This document shows, one piece after another, positions 52,221 to 59,319 of a DNA stretch of 64,000 bases. Every line of letters starts with the position of its first letter. The first letter of the stretch is position 1. The position numbers and the translations under genes are program-made. Origin of the DNA: Glaciecola amylolytica (GTDB taxonomy: Bacteria; Bacteroidota; Bacteroidia; Flavobacteriales_D; Crocinitomicaceae); contig CP034120.1 in NCBI GenBank assembly GCA_003856375.1, forward strand, positions 2,914,001 to 2,978,000. Direction: 5' to 3'. Under the pieces are notes generated by a model. That model did not search any database, was not told the DNA's origin, and saw only the letters and a list, made by a program, of their open reading frames with translations.

Positions 52221-52955
52221 ATGAAAAAAGCAACAATATTTACATTTATACTTTTGGCAACTCCATTTTTAAGCTTGGCTCAAGTTGTTGAAAAAACTGC
52301 TCAGGAAGCAGAAAAAGCAGTACCAGGAGAAAAAATTTCCGCATTGGAGTTTGTAATGAAAGGTGGTGTCTTCATCATCCCGATTATTATCTTGTTGTTT
52401 TATACTGTTTACGTTGTAATCGAGCGTTACCGCTACATTCGTCGCATGTCTGTCTACAATCCGAATTTGTTGAGTGACATTCGTATGAATTTGGAAAAAG
52501 GAAACATTCAGGATGCTTTGAATCATGTTCAGCGTGATCAATCAGCATACGGTTCCGTAGTTGCAGAGGGAATTCAGACAATCGGAAGACCCGTTTCCGA
52601 AATCGAATCCAATATGGAAAAAGTAGCCAATATCGAAGTGGCGAAAATGGAAAAAGGAATGGGAATTCTTGGTTTGATCGCCGGGATTGCTCCAACCTTC
52701 GGATTTATCGGTACGATTGCCGGAGTAATTAAGATCTTCTACAACATTTCCATTTCCGAGAATGTCAGTATCGGAAACATCTCCGGAGGTTTGTACGAAA
52801 AAATGATCAGTTCGGGTGCAGGTTTGGTTGTTGGTATTATTGCCTACTCGGCATACCACATCCTGAACGCGATGATTGACAGCTACACCTTGAAAATTCA
52901 GTCAACGAACTTAGGATTTATAAACATCATTCAACGCCCAGGAAAATGGCAATAA
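52221..52955 (+). CDS. MotA/TolQ/ExbB proton-channel protein
   Basis: 244 residues from the ATG at 52221; an in-frame ATG at 52200 would add 7. An N-terminal signal or first helix (TIFTFILLATPFLSLAQ) is followed by a helix at about 51-70 (GGVFIIPIIILLFYTVYVVIERY), then the channel helices GILGLIAGIAPTFGFIGTIAGVI and SSGAGLVVGIIAYSAYHIL. It uses the proton gradient together with the ExbD protein to energise TonB. The gene overlaps exbD by 10 bp. Confidence 0.92.
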   Translation: MKKATIFTFILLATPFLSLAQVVEKTAQEAEKAVPGEKISALEFVMKGGVFIIPIIILLFYTVYVVIERYRYIRRMSVYNPNLLSDIRMNLEKGNIQDALNHVQRDQSAYGSVVAEGIQTIGRPVSEIESNMEKVANIEVAKMEKGMGILGLIAGIAPTFGFIGTIAGVIKIFYNISISENVSIGNISGGLYEKMISSGAGLVVGIIAYSAYHILNAMIDSYTLKIQSTNLGFINIIQRPGKWQ

Positions 52956-53341
52956 AACGAAAAAGACGCTTTCATGCGGGGGTAGAATCCTCCTCCATGA
53001 GTGACATCATGTTCTTCTTGCTTTTGTTTTTCTTGATTATCTCAACATTGGCAAACCCGAACGTGGTGAAAGTTCCGCTTCCGGATGCGAAAGAAACAGA
53101 TAATAAAGTGGGATCTCACCTCACTTTAACTGTTACCAGCGATAAAAAATACTACCTTGACAAGGAAGAAGTAGCACCTCAAAATCTGGAGGTACGATTA
53201 TTGCAGGAAACAAAATTGCGAAAAGATGAAACCGTAGTGCTACGTCCTGCGTATGACTTGGATGTTCAGGAATTGATAGACTTGTTACAGCTTGGATTGA
53301 AACATCAATTGAAGTTCGTAATCGCTACCAAAGCCGGATAA
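52946..53341 (+). CDS. ExbD/TolR biopolymer transport protein
   Basis: 131 residues. The N-terminal basic stretch (MAIKRKRRFHAGVESSSMSD) precedes one membrane helix (about 21-38, IMFFLLLFFLIISTL). The periplasmic domain has VKVPLPDAKETDN, SDKKYYLDKEEV, and ends VQELIDLLQLGLKHQLKFVIATKA. The usual membrane aspartate is represented by D20 at the helix start. It partners the ExbB protein encoded just upstream. Confidence 0.92.
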   Translation: MAIKRKRRFHAGVESSSMSDIMFFLLLFFLIISTLANPNVVKVPLPDAKETDNKVGSHLTLTVTSDKKYYLDKEEVAPQNLEVRLLQETKLRKDETVVLRPAYDLDVQELIDLLQLGLKHQLKFVIATKAG

Positions 53342-53370
53342 AATAAGGTATTTATTTAAATTCAGAAAAT

Positions 53371-54138
53371 ATGAGTCTTAGTTTTGAAACAGAAAGAACT
53401 TACGAGATCAAAGATCGTAAAGTTGCCGGAATCATTGCGGTATCAGCATTTCTTTTGCTTTTGGCTATTCTTCATTTTCTGGGATATCGTATTCCAACTC
53501 CCCCACTTCCGGAGCAATTGCTTTATAAGGATATGGAAATGGAATTAATCCCGCTGGATGCCGTTGTTCTAGAACCGGGCGGCGGAGGCGGCGGATCAGG
53601 TACTCCTACCAAAGCAGAAAAAACAGAATCAACTCCGGAACAAATGGAGCAAATTCTGACACAAAATAACAGTTCCACACACGTAAAATCCGGTGGGTCA
53701 AATATGACCAATACAACCAAACCGAATAACAATCCTCCAAGTGCTCAAAATACCAGCGATAATCCTTTCGGAACCGGTGGTAGCGGCGGTGGAAACGGCA
53801 GAGGAAACGGAACAGGTATCGGCGACGATAACGGAAATGGAAACGGTCCCGGAACCGGTCCTGGTTCAGGAGGAAACATCAGTCGCTATTTGGTGCAAAA
53901 TCCAAATACGAACAGTATTAAATCAGATGAAAACTGTAAGATTGTTTTGTCTGTTTTGGTGGCACCGGATGGAAGCATCATCGGGAAACCGGTTTATGTA
54001 AAAGCTTCTTCCACGACCAACGACATGTCCTTAATCAATCAGGTCATCAGAGCTGTAGAAAGTCAGGCTCGCTTCAACAAAGCAGAGACGACTAAAAACA
54101 TGAAAGAAGCGATTACAATTCGAATTGTTGCCAATTAG
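53371..54138 (+). CDS. TonB-like energy transducer with Gly-rich linker
   Basis: 255 residues. One membrane helix (about 22-40, AGIIAVSAFLLLLAILHFLGY), a low-complexity linker rich in Gly, Asn, Ser and Thr (about 65-170) in place of the usual Pro/Lys region, and a TonB-type C-terminal domain (about 185-255: NCKIVLSVLVAPDGSIIGKPVYVKAS ... ARFNKA ... AITIRIVAN). Gly/Asn rather than Pro/Lys spacing is unusual for spanning the periplasm. It follows exbD by 29 bp. Confidence 0.8.
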   Translation: MSLSFETERTYEIKDRKVAGIIAVSAFLLLLAILHFLGYRIPTPPLPEQLLYKDMEMELIPLDAVVLEPGGGGGGSGTPTKAEKTESTPEQMEQILTQNNSSTHVKSGGSNMTNTTKPNNNPPSAQNTSDNPFGTGGSGGGNGRGNGTGIGDDNGNGNGPGTGPGSGGNISRYLVQNPNTNSIKSDENCKIVLSVLVAPDGSIIGKPVYVKASSTTNDMSLINQVIRAVESQARFNKAETTKNMKEAITIRIVAN

Positions 54139-54216
54139 TTTCGTTAAAGTGGCTTAAAAAAATCGTTACTTCACTTTTTACTTGTAGATTTAAACTGGTT
54201 TACAGAGAGGGGGATT

Positions 54217-55164
54217 ATGGTGTTCGTATATATACTATTCATACTCATTATTCTATTTTCACTATATCAATATGTGGATAATAGCGAGTGGGAAGAATTG
54301 CAGGCAAAAAATTTTAAAACAATTTTTGAGCATCGGAACAAGAAGTACGGTGCTTACCAAATGAGAAGCAGGCAACCGGTCATTTTAATGTATGTTACAT
54401 TAGGATTCATTGTATTGGGCTTTATTTCGGTTTACGCCAAAGTCATTGTCAATAATTACGAAGGTCTTTCTTCGATGACCTTCAGTGAAGTTTCCGACAC
54501 CACTCAGTTTACATTAAGCAATCAGAATGTAGAGGAAACTCCGCCAAGTCAATTCAATTATCAGGGAGAAAACGGTGATGGTTTGCCACAGGCGAAAGAG
54601 GGCGGTGAAAGACCGCAGGAAAATCCGGAAACAACCGAAAGTTCGACTCCTGAAGCACGTGCTCCCAAGGAAAATACCAAACCTAAAACTCCCGAGGAAT
54701 CCATTTATGATTTCGAAAGAGATCTTTACGCCAAAGAAGGCGGTGCTGCCGAACGTGAGAAGATCCTGAAGGATATGGAGAAGCGCAAAAAAGAGCGTGA
54801 AGAGAAAAAGAAACAGCAGCAAAAAACAGACGGCGGAAACGGCGGGAATATAGGCTCAAATTCCGGAGTTCAGGGAAAAACACTGGCAGAATGGAACATG
54901 AACGGCCGGAAACCTCATCAGAACAATCCGGATTACATCAAAATTCCCGGCTACATGTGCGGAAAAGGTGTCAATGAAAAGATTGTCGTAAAAGTAAAAG
55001 TCAATTCCAACGGAGATGTTTACTGGGCACAATCTCAGGCTCCGGAAGGTGCAAATCCCTGTTGTGTAGAACAAGCAATCAATTACGCTAAAAAATCCCG
55101 TTTCGAATACGCAGCTACGCCTATTCAGGAAGGAACAATTACCTATTATTTCAAAGCACAATAA
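54217..55164 (+). CDS. Energy transducer TonB, Bacteroidetes type
   Basis: 315 residues. A first hydrophobic segment (2-17) and FKTIFEHRNKKYGAYQMRSR (about 33-52), the Bacteroidetes TonB signature, precede a second helix (about 57-75). Then come an acidic/proline linker and a Lys/Glu-rich coiled coil (REKILKDMEKRKKEREEKKKQQ). The C-terminal TonB domain ends the protein (VNEKIVVKVKVNSNGDVYWAQSQAPEGANPCCVEQAI ... RFEYAATPIQEGTITYYF). It transmits proton-motive energy from ExbBD to outer-membrane receptors. folC follows after 4 bp. Confidence 0.88.
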   Translation: MVFVYILFILIILFSLYQYVDNSEWEELQAKNFKTIFEHRNKKYGAYQMRSRQPVILMYVTLGFIVLGFISVYAKVIVNNYEGLSSMTFSEVSDTTQFTLSNQNVEETPPSQFNYQGENGDGLPQAKEGGERPQENPETTESSTPEARAPKENTKPKTPEESIYDFERDLYAKEGGAAEREKILKDMEKRKKEREEKKKQQQKTDGGNGGNIGSNSGVQGKTLAEWNMNGRKPHQNNPDYIKIPGYMCGKGVNEKIVVKVKVNSNGDVYWAQSQAPEGANPCCVEQAINYAKKSRFEYAATPIQEGTITYYFKAQ

Positions 55165-55168
55165 TGCT

Positions 55169-56413
55169 ATGAATTATTCAGAAACCATCGAATGGTTGTT
55201 TCAACAATTTCCGGCATACCATCAACTGGGAACTCAGGCATACAATCCGGGACTAAAGAATATCGAAGAGCTCAGTGCTTTTTTTGACAATCCGGAGAAA
55301 AAGCTGCGTTTCGTTCACGTTGGAGGAACCAATGGAAAAGGTTCCGTTTCAAACATGCTGGCTTCTATTCTGACAGAAAGTAACGAGAAGGTTGGTTTGT
55401 TCACCTCTCCTCACCTTTTCGACTTCACGGAACGCATCCGCATCAACGGAACTCCGGTAGATCAGCTTTTTGTTGTTGAATTTTGCGAAAAAGTACGAAA
55501 TCATTCCTGGAGCATTCAACCTTCATTCTTTGAAATCACGTGGATGATGGCCCTCGAATACTTCCATCAGAATCAATGTACCCTTGTTATTGCGGAAGTT
55601 GGTTTAGGTGGCCGTTTGGATTCTACCAATATTATTCAGCCGCTGATTTCGGTTATTACCAATATCGGTCTGGACCACGTTCAGATTCTCGGAAACACAC
55701 GTGCAGAAATTGCATTTGAAAAAGCCGGAATCATCAAACCGCACATTCCGGTAGTTTTGGGAGAAGTCGATGAGGAAACTTTTCCGGTCTTCGAAGCCGC
55801 TGCAAAGAAAAATCAGACAACTTTAATGATTCCGGATCTTGAAACGGTCATCCCGAAAGAAATCATCGGATACCAGATTGGGAACTACCGCATTGTTTCC
55901 ACTGTTTGCGACTATTTATCCAAACTCGGCTTTGCATGCGATCAGAACGCAAAAGAAAGAGGAATCCGCAACCTGAAAGCAAATACCGGTTTCTTCGGCA
56001 GAATGGAGATTATTTCGACTCAGCCGCTGACCATTATCGATTGTGCGCATAATGCAGAAGGCATTCAAGTTCTCATGAATGCTGTTTCGGAATTGAATAA
56101 AGGACAACTTCATTGCATTTACAGCACCAGTTCCGACAAAGATCTGGACACTATTTTGGAGATTTTACCTCCGGAAGCACATTATTACTTCACAACCTTC
56201 TCCAATCCGAGAAGCATTACTTTGGAGAAATTGAAGGAAAAAACAGCTTCTGAGCTAAAAAAATCGATTTTTTTTGATTCTCCACTGGCAGCGCTAAAAA
56301 GCGCACAAGATTCTGCAAACAAAGAAGATACAATTCTGATCTTTGGCTCCTTCTTTTTAATTCATGATTTTTTTGAATTTTTTTTTCGAAAACCGCTTGC
56401 CGAAAAGAAATAA
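55169..56413 (+). CDS. folC: Dihydrofolate/folylpolyglutamate synthase
   Basis: 414 residues of the Mur-ligase-like FolC family. VGGTNGKGSVSNML (51-64) is the P-loop. GLFTSPHLFDFTERIRING, AEVGLGGRLDSTNII and TNIGLDHVQILG are the classical family motifs. IIDCAHNAEGIQVL begins the C-terminal domain. It adds glutamate to dihydropteroate and to tetrahydrofolates. It is the last gene of the exbB-exbD-tonB-tonB cluster. The C-terminus is Phe-rich (FEFFFRKPLAEKK), with its coding end supplying AT-rich DNA near the tRNA promoter. Confidence 0.94.
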   Translation: MNYSETIEWLFQQFPAYHQLGTQAYNPGLKNIEELSAFFDNPEKKLRFVHVGGTNGKGSVSNMLASILTESNEKVGLFTSPHLFDFTERIRINGTPVDQLFVVEFCEKVRNHSWSIQPSFFEITWMMALEYFHQNQCTLVIAEVGLGGRLDSTNIIQPLISVITNIGLDHVQILGNTRAEIAFEKAGIIKPHIPVVLGEVDEETFPVFEAAAKKNQTTLMIPDLETVIPKEIIGYQIGNYRIVSTVCDYLSKLGFACDQNAKERGIRNLKANTGFFGRMEIISTQPLTIIDCAHNAEGIQVLMNAVSELNKGQLHCIYSTSSDKDLDTILEILPPEAHYYFTTFSNPRSITLEKLKEKTASELKKSIFFDSPLAALKSAQDSANKEDTILIFGSFFLIHDFFEFFFRKPLAEKK

Positions 56414-56426
56414 TGCCTTATATTTG
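56397..56426 (+). promoter_or_regulatory. tRNA-Val promoter (TTG-N19-TATATTTG)
   Basis: TTG (56397-56399), a 19-bp spacer and TATATTTG (56419-56426) form the best-spaced Bacteroidetes-type promoter of the window. It begins within the last codons of folC and drives the tRNA 58 bp further on. GGTAGCTCAG at 56449-56457, between box and tRNA, resembles the 5' half of a tRNA D-arm. Confidence 0.75.
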
Positions 56427-56483
56427 CACTCGCATTAGAGAAACAACGGTAGCTCAGAAAAATGCAAAAAACACAAAAGTTAT

Positions 56484-56558
<75 letters not shown>

Positions 56559-56564
56559 CAGAAG

Positions 56565-56596
56565 AAAAAGCCTTGCAAATTTTGCAAGGCTTTTTT
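56565..56596 (+). terminator. Terminator of tRNA-Val
   Basis: AAAAGCCTTGCAAA and TTTTGCAAGGCTTTTTT are inverted arms directly behind the tRNA. The T run ends about 23 bp before the GIY-YIG start codon. Confidence 0.88.
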
Positions 56597-56618
56597 GTTT
56601 GTATAAAACTTACTATCC

Positions 56619-56888
56619 ATGTTCTATACTTATATTCTCCATTCCAGGACAAGAGATAAATTCTATATTGGAGCATCTGAAAATCCGGAAGAGAGACTCA
56701 AAAAGCATAACAATAAAAACAAAGGTTTTACAAATCAAGCTCAGGATTGGAAAATTGTCTTTAGACAATCTTTTCCTACAAAAAAAGAAGCTCTTGATTA
56801 TGAATTGCAAATTAAAAAGTGGAAATCCAGAAAGAAAATCGTTCAACTTATTAGTGACTCAGTTGATTCAGAGCGTCCCGATGCATAG
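56619..56888 (+). CDS. Small GIY-YIG nuclease inserted behind tRNA-Val
   Basis: 89 residues, a single GIY-YIG domain. YTYIL (residues 3-7) and FYIG (14-17) form the GIY-YIG pair, followed by ENPEERLKKHN (21-31) and FPTKKEALDYELQIKKWKSRKK (52-73) with the active-site Arg and Glu regions. It cuts DNA in its family; stand-alone members are often called UvrC-like, homing or mobile nucleases. Codons for the last ten residues (DSVDSERPDA) are read from a tRNA-like sequence. The gene sits between intact tRNA-Val and a defective copy of it, which suggests a tRNA-directed mobile element. Confidence 0.85.
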   Translation: MFYTYILHSRTRDKFYIGASENPEERLKKHNNKNKGFTNQAQDWKIVFRQSFPTKKEALDYELQIKKWKSRKKIVQLISDSVDSERPDA

Positions 56889-56930
56889 CAATCGGGAATG
56901 TCGGCGGTTCGAATCCGTCATTCCCCACCA
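56851..56930 (+). pseudogene. Defective tRNA-Val-like copy with encoded CCA
   Basis: 56858-56875 matches the tRNA-Val D-arm (17 of 18 bases) and 56898-56928 matches its 3' 31 nt exactly. The anticodon arm between them is 22 nt instead of 17, a 7-bp stem TCCCGAT/ATCGGGA around an 8-nt loop. The 5' acceptor strand is absent, replaced by GIY-YIG coding sequence. Unlike the intact tRNA it carries ACCA at the 3' end. It cannot fold as a normal tRNA and overlaps the GIY-YIG stop codon at 56886-56888. Confidence 0.85.
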
Positions 56931-56976
56931 AAAACAAAAAGAGCATTTAACACAAGTTAAATGCTCTTTTTGTTTT
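56931..56976 (+). terminator. Strong terminator behind the tRNA-like copy
   Basis: Perfect 21-bp arms (left half starts AAAACAAAAAGAGCATTTAA, mirrored at 56956-56976) with a 4-nt loop ACAA. It follows the encoded CCA directly. Confidence 0.9.
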
Positions 56977-57073
56977 CCCTCAATTCTCACTCTCCCACTC
57001 ACACTGCTGTTACTCTTTTTGAGGATTGAGTGTGAGCTTTGAGTGTGGCATCTCCCTTCGAAGCTAGAATTAT

Positions 57074-57106
57074 GTCTCCTCCCTTGAGGGAGGATTAAGG
57101 AGGGTG
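57074..57106. repeat. C-rich intergenic repeat, copy 2
   Basis: TCTCCTCCCTTGAGGGAGGA then TTAAGGAGGGTGG, with a small CCTCCCTTGAGGGAGG hairpin. The complement has the same layout as 33937-33971. Confidence 0.45.
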
Positions 57107-57154
57107 GCGATTCTAAAATCTTCTGGAACTTTTAATTCCATTTCCTAAGCCAGC

Positions 57155-57217
57155 AAACCTATTCCATTCCTATTTGATAGGAAAATCTTCTATCTCAGTT
57201 TTTTTTGGTAGTATTGA
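57155..57217 (+). repeat. 63-bp diverged repeat, copy 1
   Basis: Begins AAACC, has ATTTG and AAAA blocks in the middle and ends CAG-T8-GGTAGTATTGA. A copy of equal length at 59133-59195 has the same blocks and an almost identical last 22-23 bp. The two copies lie 142 and 124 bp before the following genes. Confidence 0.55.
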
Positions 57218-57359
57218 GGCCTTAATAAACGAAAACTATTTATTGAATCACGATTCCTCTATAAATTGAAATTCAATATGAAAAACCAATATTATATTGG
57301 TTGTAACTAGTTATTAATGGCGAGTAGAAAGGTAAAATAATATTAAGAGTCATAAAATA

Positions 57360-58253
57360 ATGAGTACTACTAAACCAAAGAACGAGAACGTAACAGTTCC
57401 AAGCACTGAAAAATTGATGTGTGGTATTGTAATGCCAATTTCAGAAATTGACGGTTGCACAGAAAGTCACTGGAAAGAAGTCTATACCATAATATCTCAA
57501 TCCATCGATAAAGCAAGTTTTAGTGCTAATCTTGTTAGTAATTCTGACGACGTTGGAGTAATTCAAAAGAGAATTATTCAAAATTTATATGACAATCCAA
57601 TGGTTGTAGTAGATGTTAGCGGTAAGAACCCAAACGTGATGTTGGAACTAGGGATAAGACTAGCCTTTGACAAACCTACAATTATCATTAAAGATGATAA
57701 AACACAATATAGTTTTGACACTTCGCCAATTGAACATTTGGAATACCCAAGAGATTTAAGATTTTCAAAAATTGTAGAATTTAAAGATAGACTTGCAGAA
57801 AAAATTGTTCAAACACATAAAAAAGCTACAGCCGATGAAAATTTCAGTACGTTTCTAAAACATTTTGGATCGTTTAAAGTAGCTAAGATTGAAACAGAAG
57901 TCGTTTCAAAAGAAGATTATATCTTGGAAGAAATAAAAACTTTAAGGGAGGTTGTTTTAAGAAACAACAGGAATTTAAACCGGCGAGATTTTTCATATGA
58001 AAAAGATAACGACCTGTTTGATGAAAATGATCGAAGATTAATTACCATTTGCTTTGGTGACAAAAAACCTCAAGAAGTTGAACCTATATTTGATCAAATT
58101 AAATCACTTAAAAGTGTAGCATTTGCAGAAATAGTTAGATTATCTGATGAGCACTGCCATATTAAAGTAAGATTTGATGAACGCGTATCAAAATCAATAA
58201 TGCTAAGGAGGCTGAAAGAACTCGTAGGTGATAAAGTCGAATATATCAGATGA
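57360..58253 (+). CDS. 2'-deoxyribosyltransferase/TIR-like domain protein
   Basis: 297 residues, AT-rich coding. Residues 19-112 look like the nucleoside 2'-deoxyribosyltransferase/TIR-like fold. CGIVMPIS (21-28) begins the domain, WKEVYTIISQSIDKASF and IQKRIIQNLYDNPMVVVDVSGKNPNVMLELGIRLAF follow, with the family glutamate E96 in NVMLELG. Such domains split or transfer N-glycosidic bonds and, in defence proteins, cleave NAD or nucleotides. Residues 175-297 form a second region with strands EVEPIFDQIKSLKSVAFAEIVRLSDE and HIKVRFDERVSKSIMLRRLKELVG, resembling a small alpha/beta partner domain I cannot name. It lies in the accessory stretch behind the tRNA element. Confidence 0.65.
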   Translation: MSTTKPKNENVTVPSTEKLMCGIVMPISEIDGCTESHWKEVYTIISQSIDKASFSANLVSNSDDVGVIQKRIIQNLYDNPMVVVDVSGKNPNVMLELGIRLAFDKPTIIIKDDKTQYSFDTSPIEHLEYPRDLRFSKIVEFKDRLAEKIVQTHKKATADENFSTFLKHFGSFKVAKIETEVVSKEDYILEEIKTLREVVLRNNRNLNRRDFSYEKDNDLFDENDRRLITICFGDKKPQEVEPIFDQIKSLKSVAFAEIVRLSDEHCHIKVRFDERVSKSIMLRRLKELVGDKVEYIR

Positions 58254-58327
58254 GTCCTATTAATAGCAAAAAAACAAAGTAACTATCAAAATATTGGAGA
58301 CTTGGAATTAATCCGATATTTACCCTC

Positions 58328-59089
58328 ATGAAAATCGTTACAACCTTACTTTTTTCCACCTTGGTCTTTCTGGTGCTCGGCCAGCAGCAACTAAAAGACC
58401 TGGATACTACGTTGGATTATAAAGAACGTTTTTATGAAAACGGGCAACTGATCACAACCAATTTATGGCGCTACGTTTACCCCAACGGTAAGTCGATTGC
58501 AGCCGAAGATCTTTATTTGAATCCCCATATGGATACTTCGAAAATGGAACGTGAGCCTGATGGATTGTGGGTAGAATATTTTGATGAAAAATGGAATCCG
58601 GTTGATTCTTCCAATTATTACTATCACATTTTATGTGAGTATAATTTAGGCTACACAAAAGGCAAGGTCTATTATTTCAAAAAAGATGAAATCATGTATA
58701 CAGCACTTCGTTATCCGAAACTGAACGATTCCATTTTTAATGGTTTCCGGAAAATCGTTTATAACAAAGGGGAAATTCTCTGGGTTGAGTACAGTTTGTT
58801 CAGTGAAGACTCGTTGCAGAAAAAGTATTACAACATGGCTTATTACTTCCCTAATGGACAATTAAAGTCTCATAATCTCTCAGACGATCACCATTATCAA
58901 TATGAATCAACCATGTATAACAAAGCCGGACTTTGTACCTATGAATTAAAACTCAATCGCAATGAATCTTACATCATTAAACGGAAGCGAAAAGGACGAA
59001 AAGAAATCATTGACGTAAGAGAAAAGGGAGTATTCACCAAAACGGTGAAAGTGAATGGCAAAGAAGTGAGAAAACGAACACACACATAA
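58328..59089 (+). CDS. Secreted MORN-like repeat protein
   Basis: 253 residues with a signal peptide ending LVLGQQ (about 20). Units KERFYENGQLITTNLWRYVYPNGKSI, YYFPNGQLKSHNLS and TKTVKVNGKEVRK are of the MORN/YwqK style (aromatic plus N-G-Q/K). The C-terminus is strongly basic. Proteins of this style are often named toxin-antitoxin YwqK antitoxins without evidence of that role. The large protein at 60917 uses the same kind of repeat. Confidence 0.7.
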   Translation: MKIVTTLLFSTLVFLVLGQQQLKDLDTTLDYKERFYENGQLITTNLWRYVYPNGKSIAAEDLYLNPHMDTSKMEREPDGLWVEYFDEKWNPVDSSNYYYHILCEYNLGYTKGKVYYFKKDEIMYTALRYPKLNDSIFNGFRKIVYNKGEILWVEYSLFSEDSLQKKYYNMAYYFPNGQLKSHNLSDDHHYQYESTMYNKAGLCTYELKLNRNESYIIKRKRKGRKEIIDVREKGVFTKTVKVNGKEVRKRTHT

Positions 59090-59132
59090 TCTTCATAAAC
59101 CACAGATTTCATCCCGTTTCCCCCGAACCTTT

Positions 59133-59195
59133 AAACCGGCTCACTCCCATTTGGCCTAAAAACACCGTATTTCAGTTTTTTTTTGGTAGTATTGA
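59133..59195 (+). repeat. 63-bp diverged repeat, copy 2
   Basis: Same length and block order as 57155-57217: AAACC, TCACTCCCATTTG, AAAAA, then CAG-T9-GGTAGTATTGA. It lies 124 bp before the serine hydrolase start. Confidence 0.55.
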
Positions 59196-59319
59196 AGTGT
59201 AAAAACTGAAGTTCAGCAGAAAATCGATTTTTAGCCGGGGTGAAATAGCCACCTGTATTAAAACACCTTAGCAGTCAAGCTAAGAGCAACATTCAAAAAA
59301 GACAATTAAGCAACATTCA

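Larger units (their letters stand above)
56977..57359. other. Gene-free spacer behind the tRNA element
   Basis: 383 bp without a credible gene. It holds a C-rich repeat (57074-57106, inverted relative to the one at 33937) and one arm of a 63-bp diverged repeat (57155-57217). The remainder is AT-rich and leads to the deoxyribosyltransferase-like gene. A possible promoter was not resolved. Confidence 0.6.

Noticed and set aside
56599-57042. 147-codon open frame reading through the GIY-YIG gene, tRNA-like copy and terminator
   Set aside because: It is in a different frame from the conserved GIY-YIG domain and translates a tRNA-like segment and a terminator hairpin.
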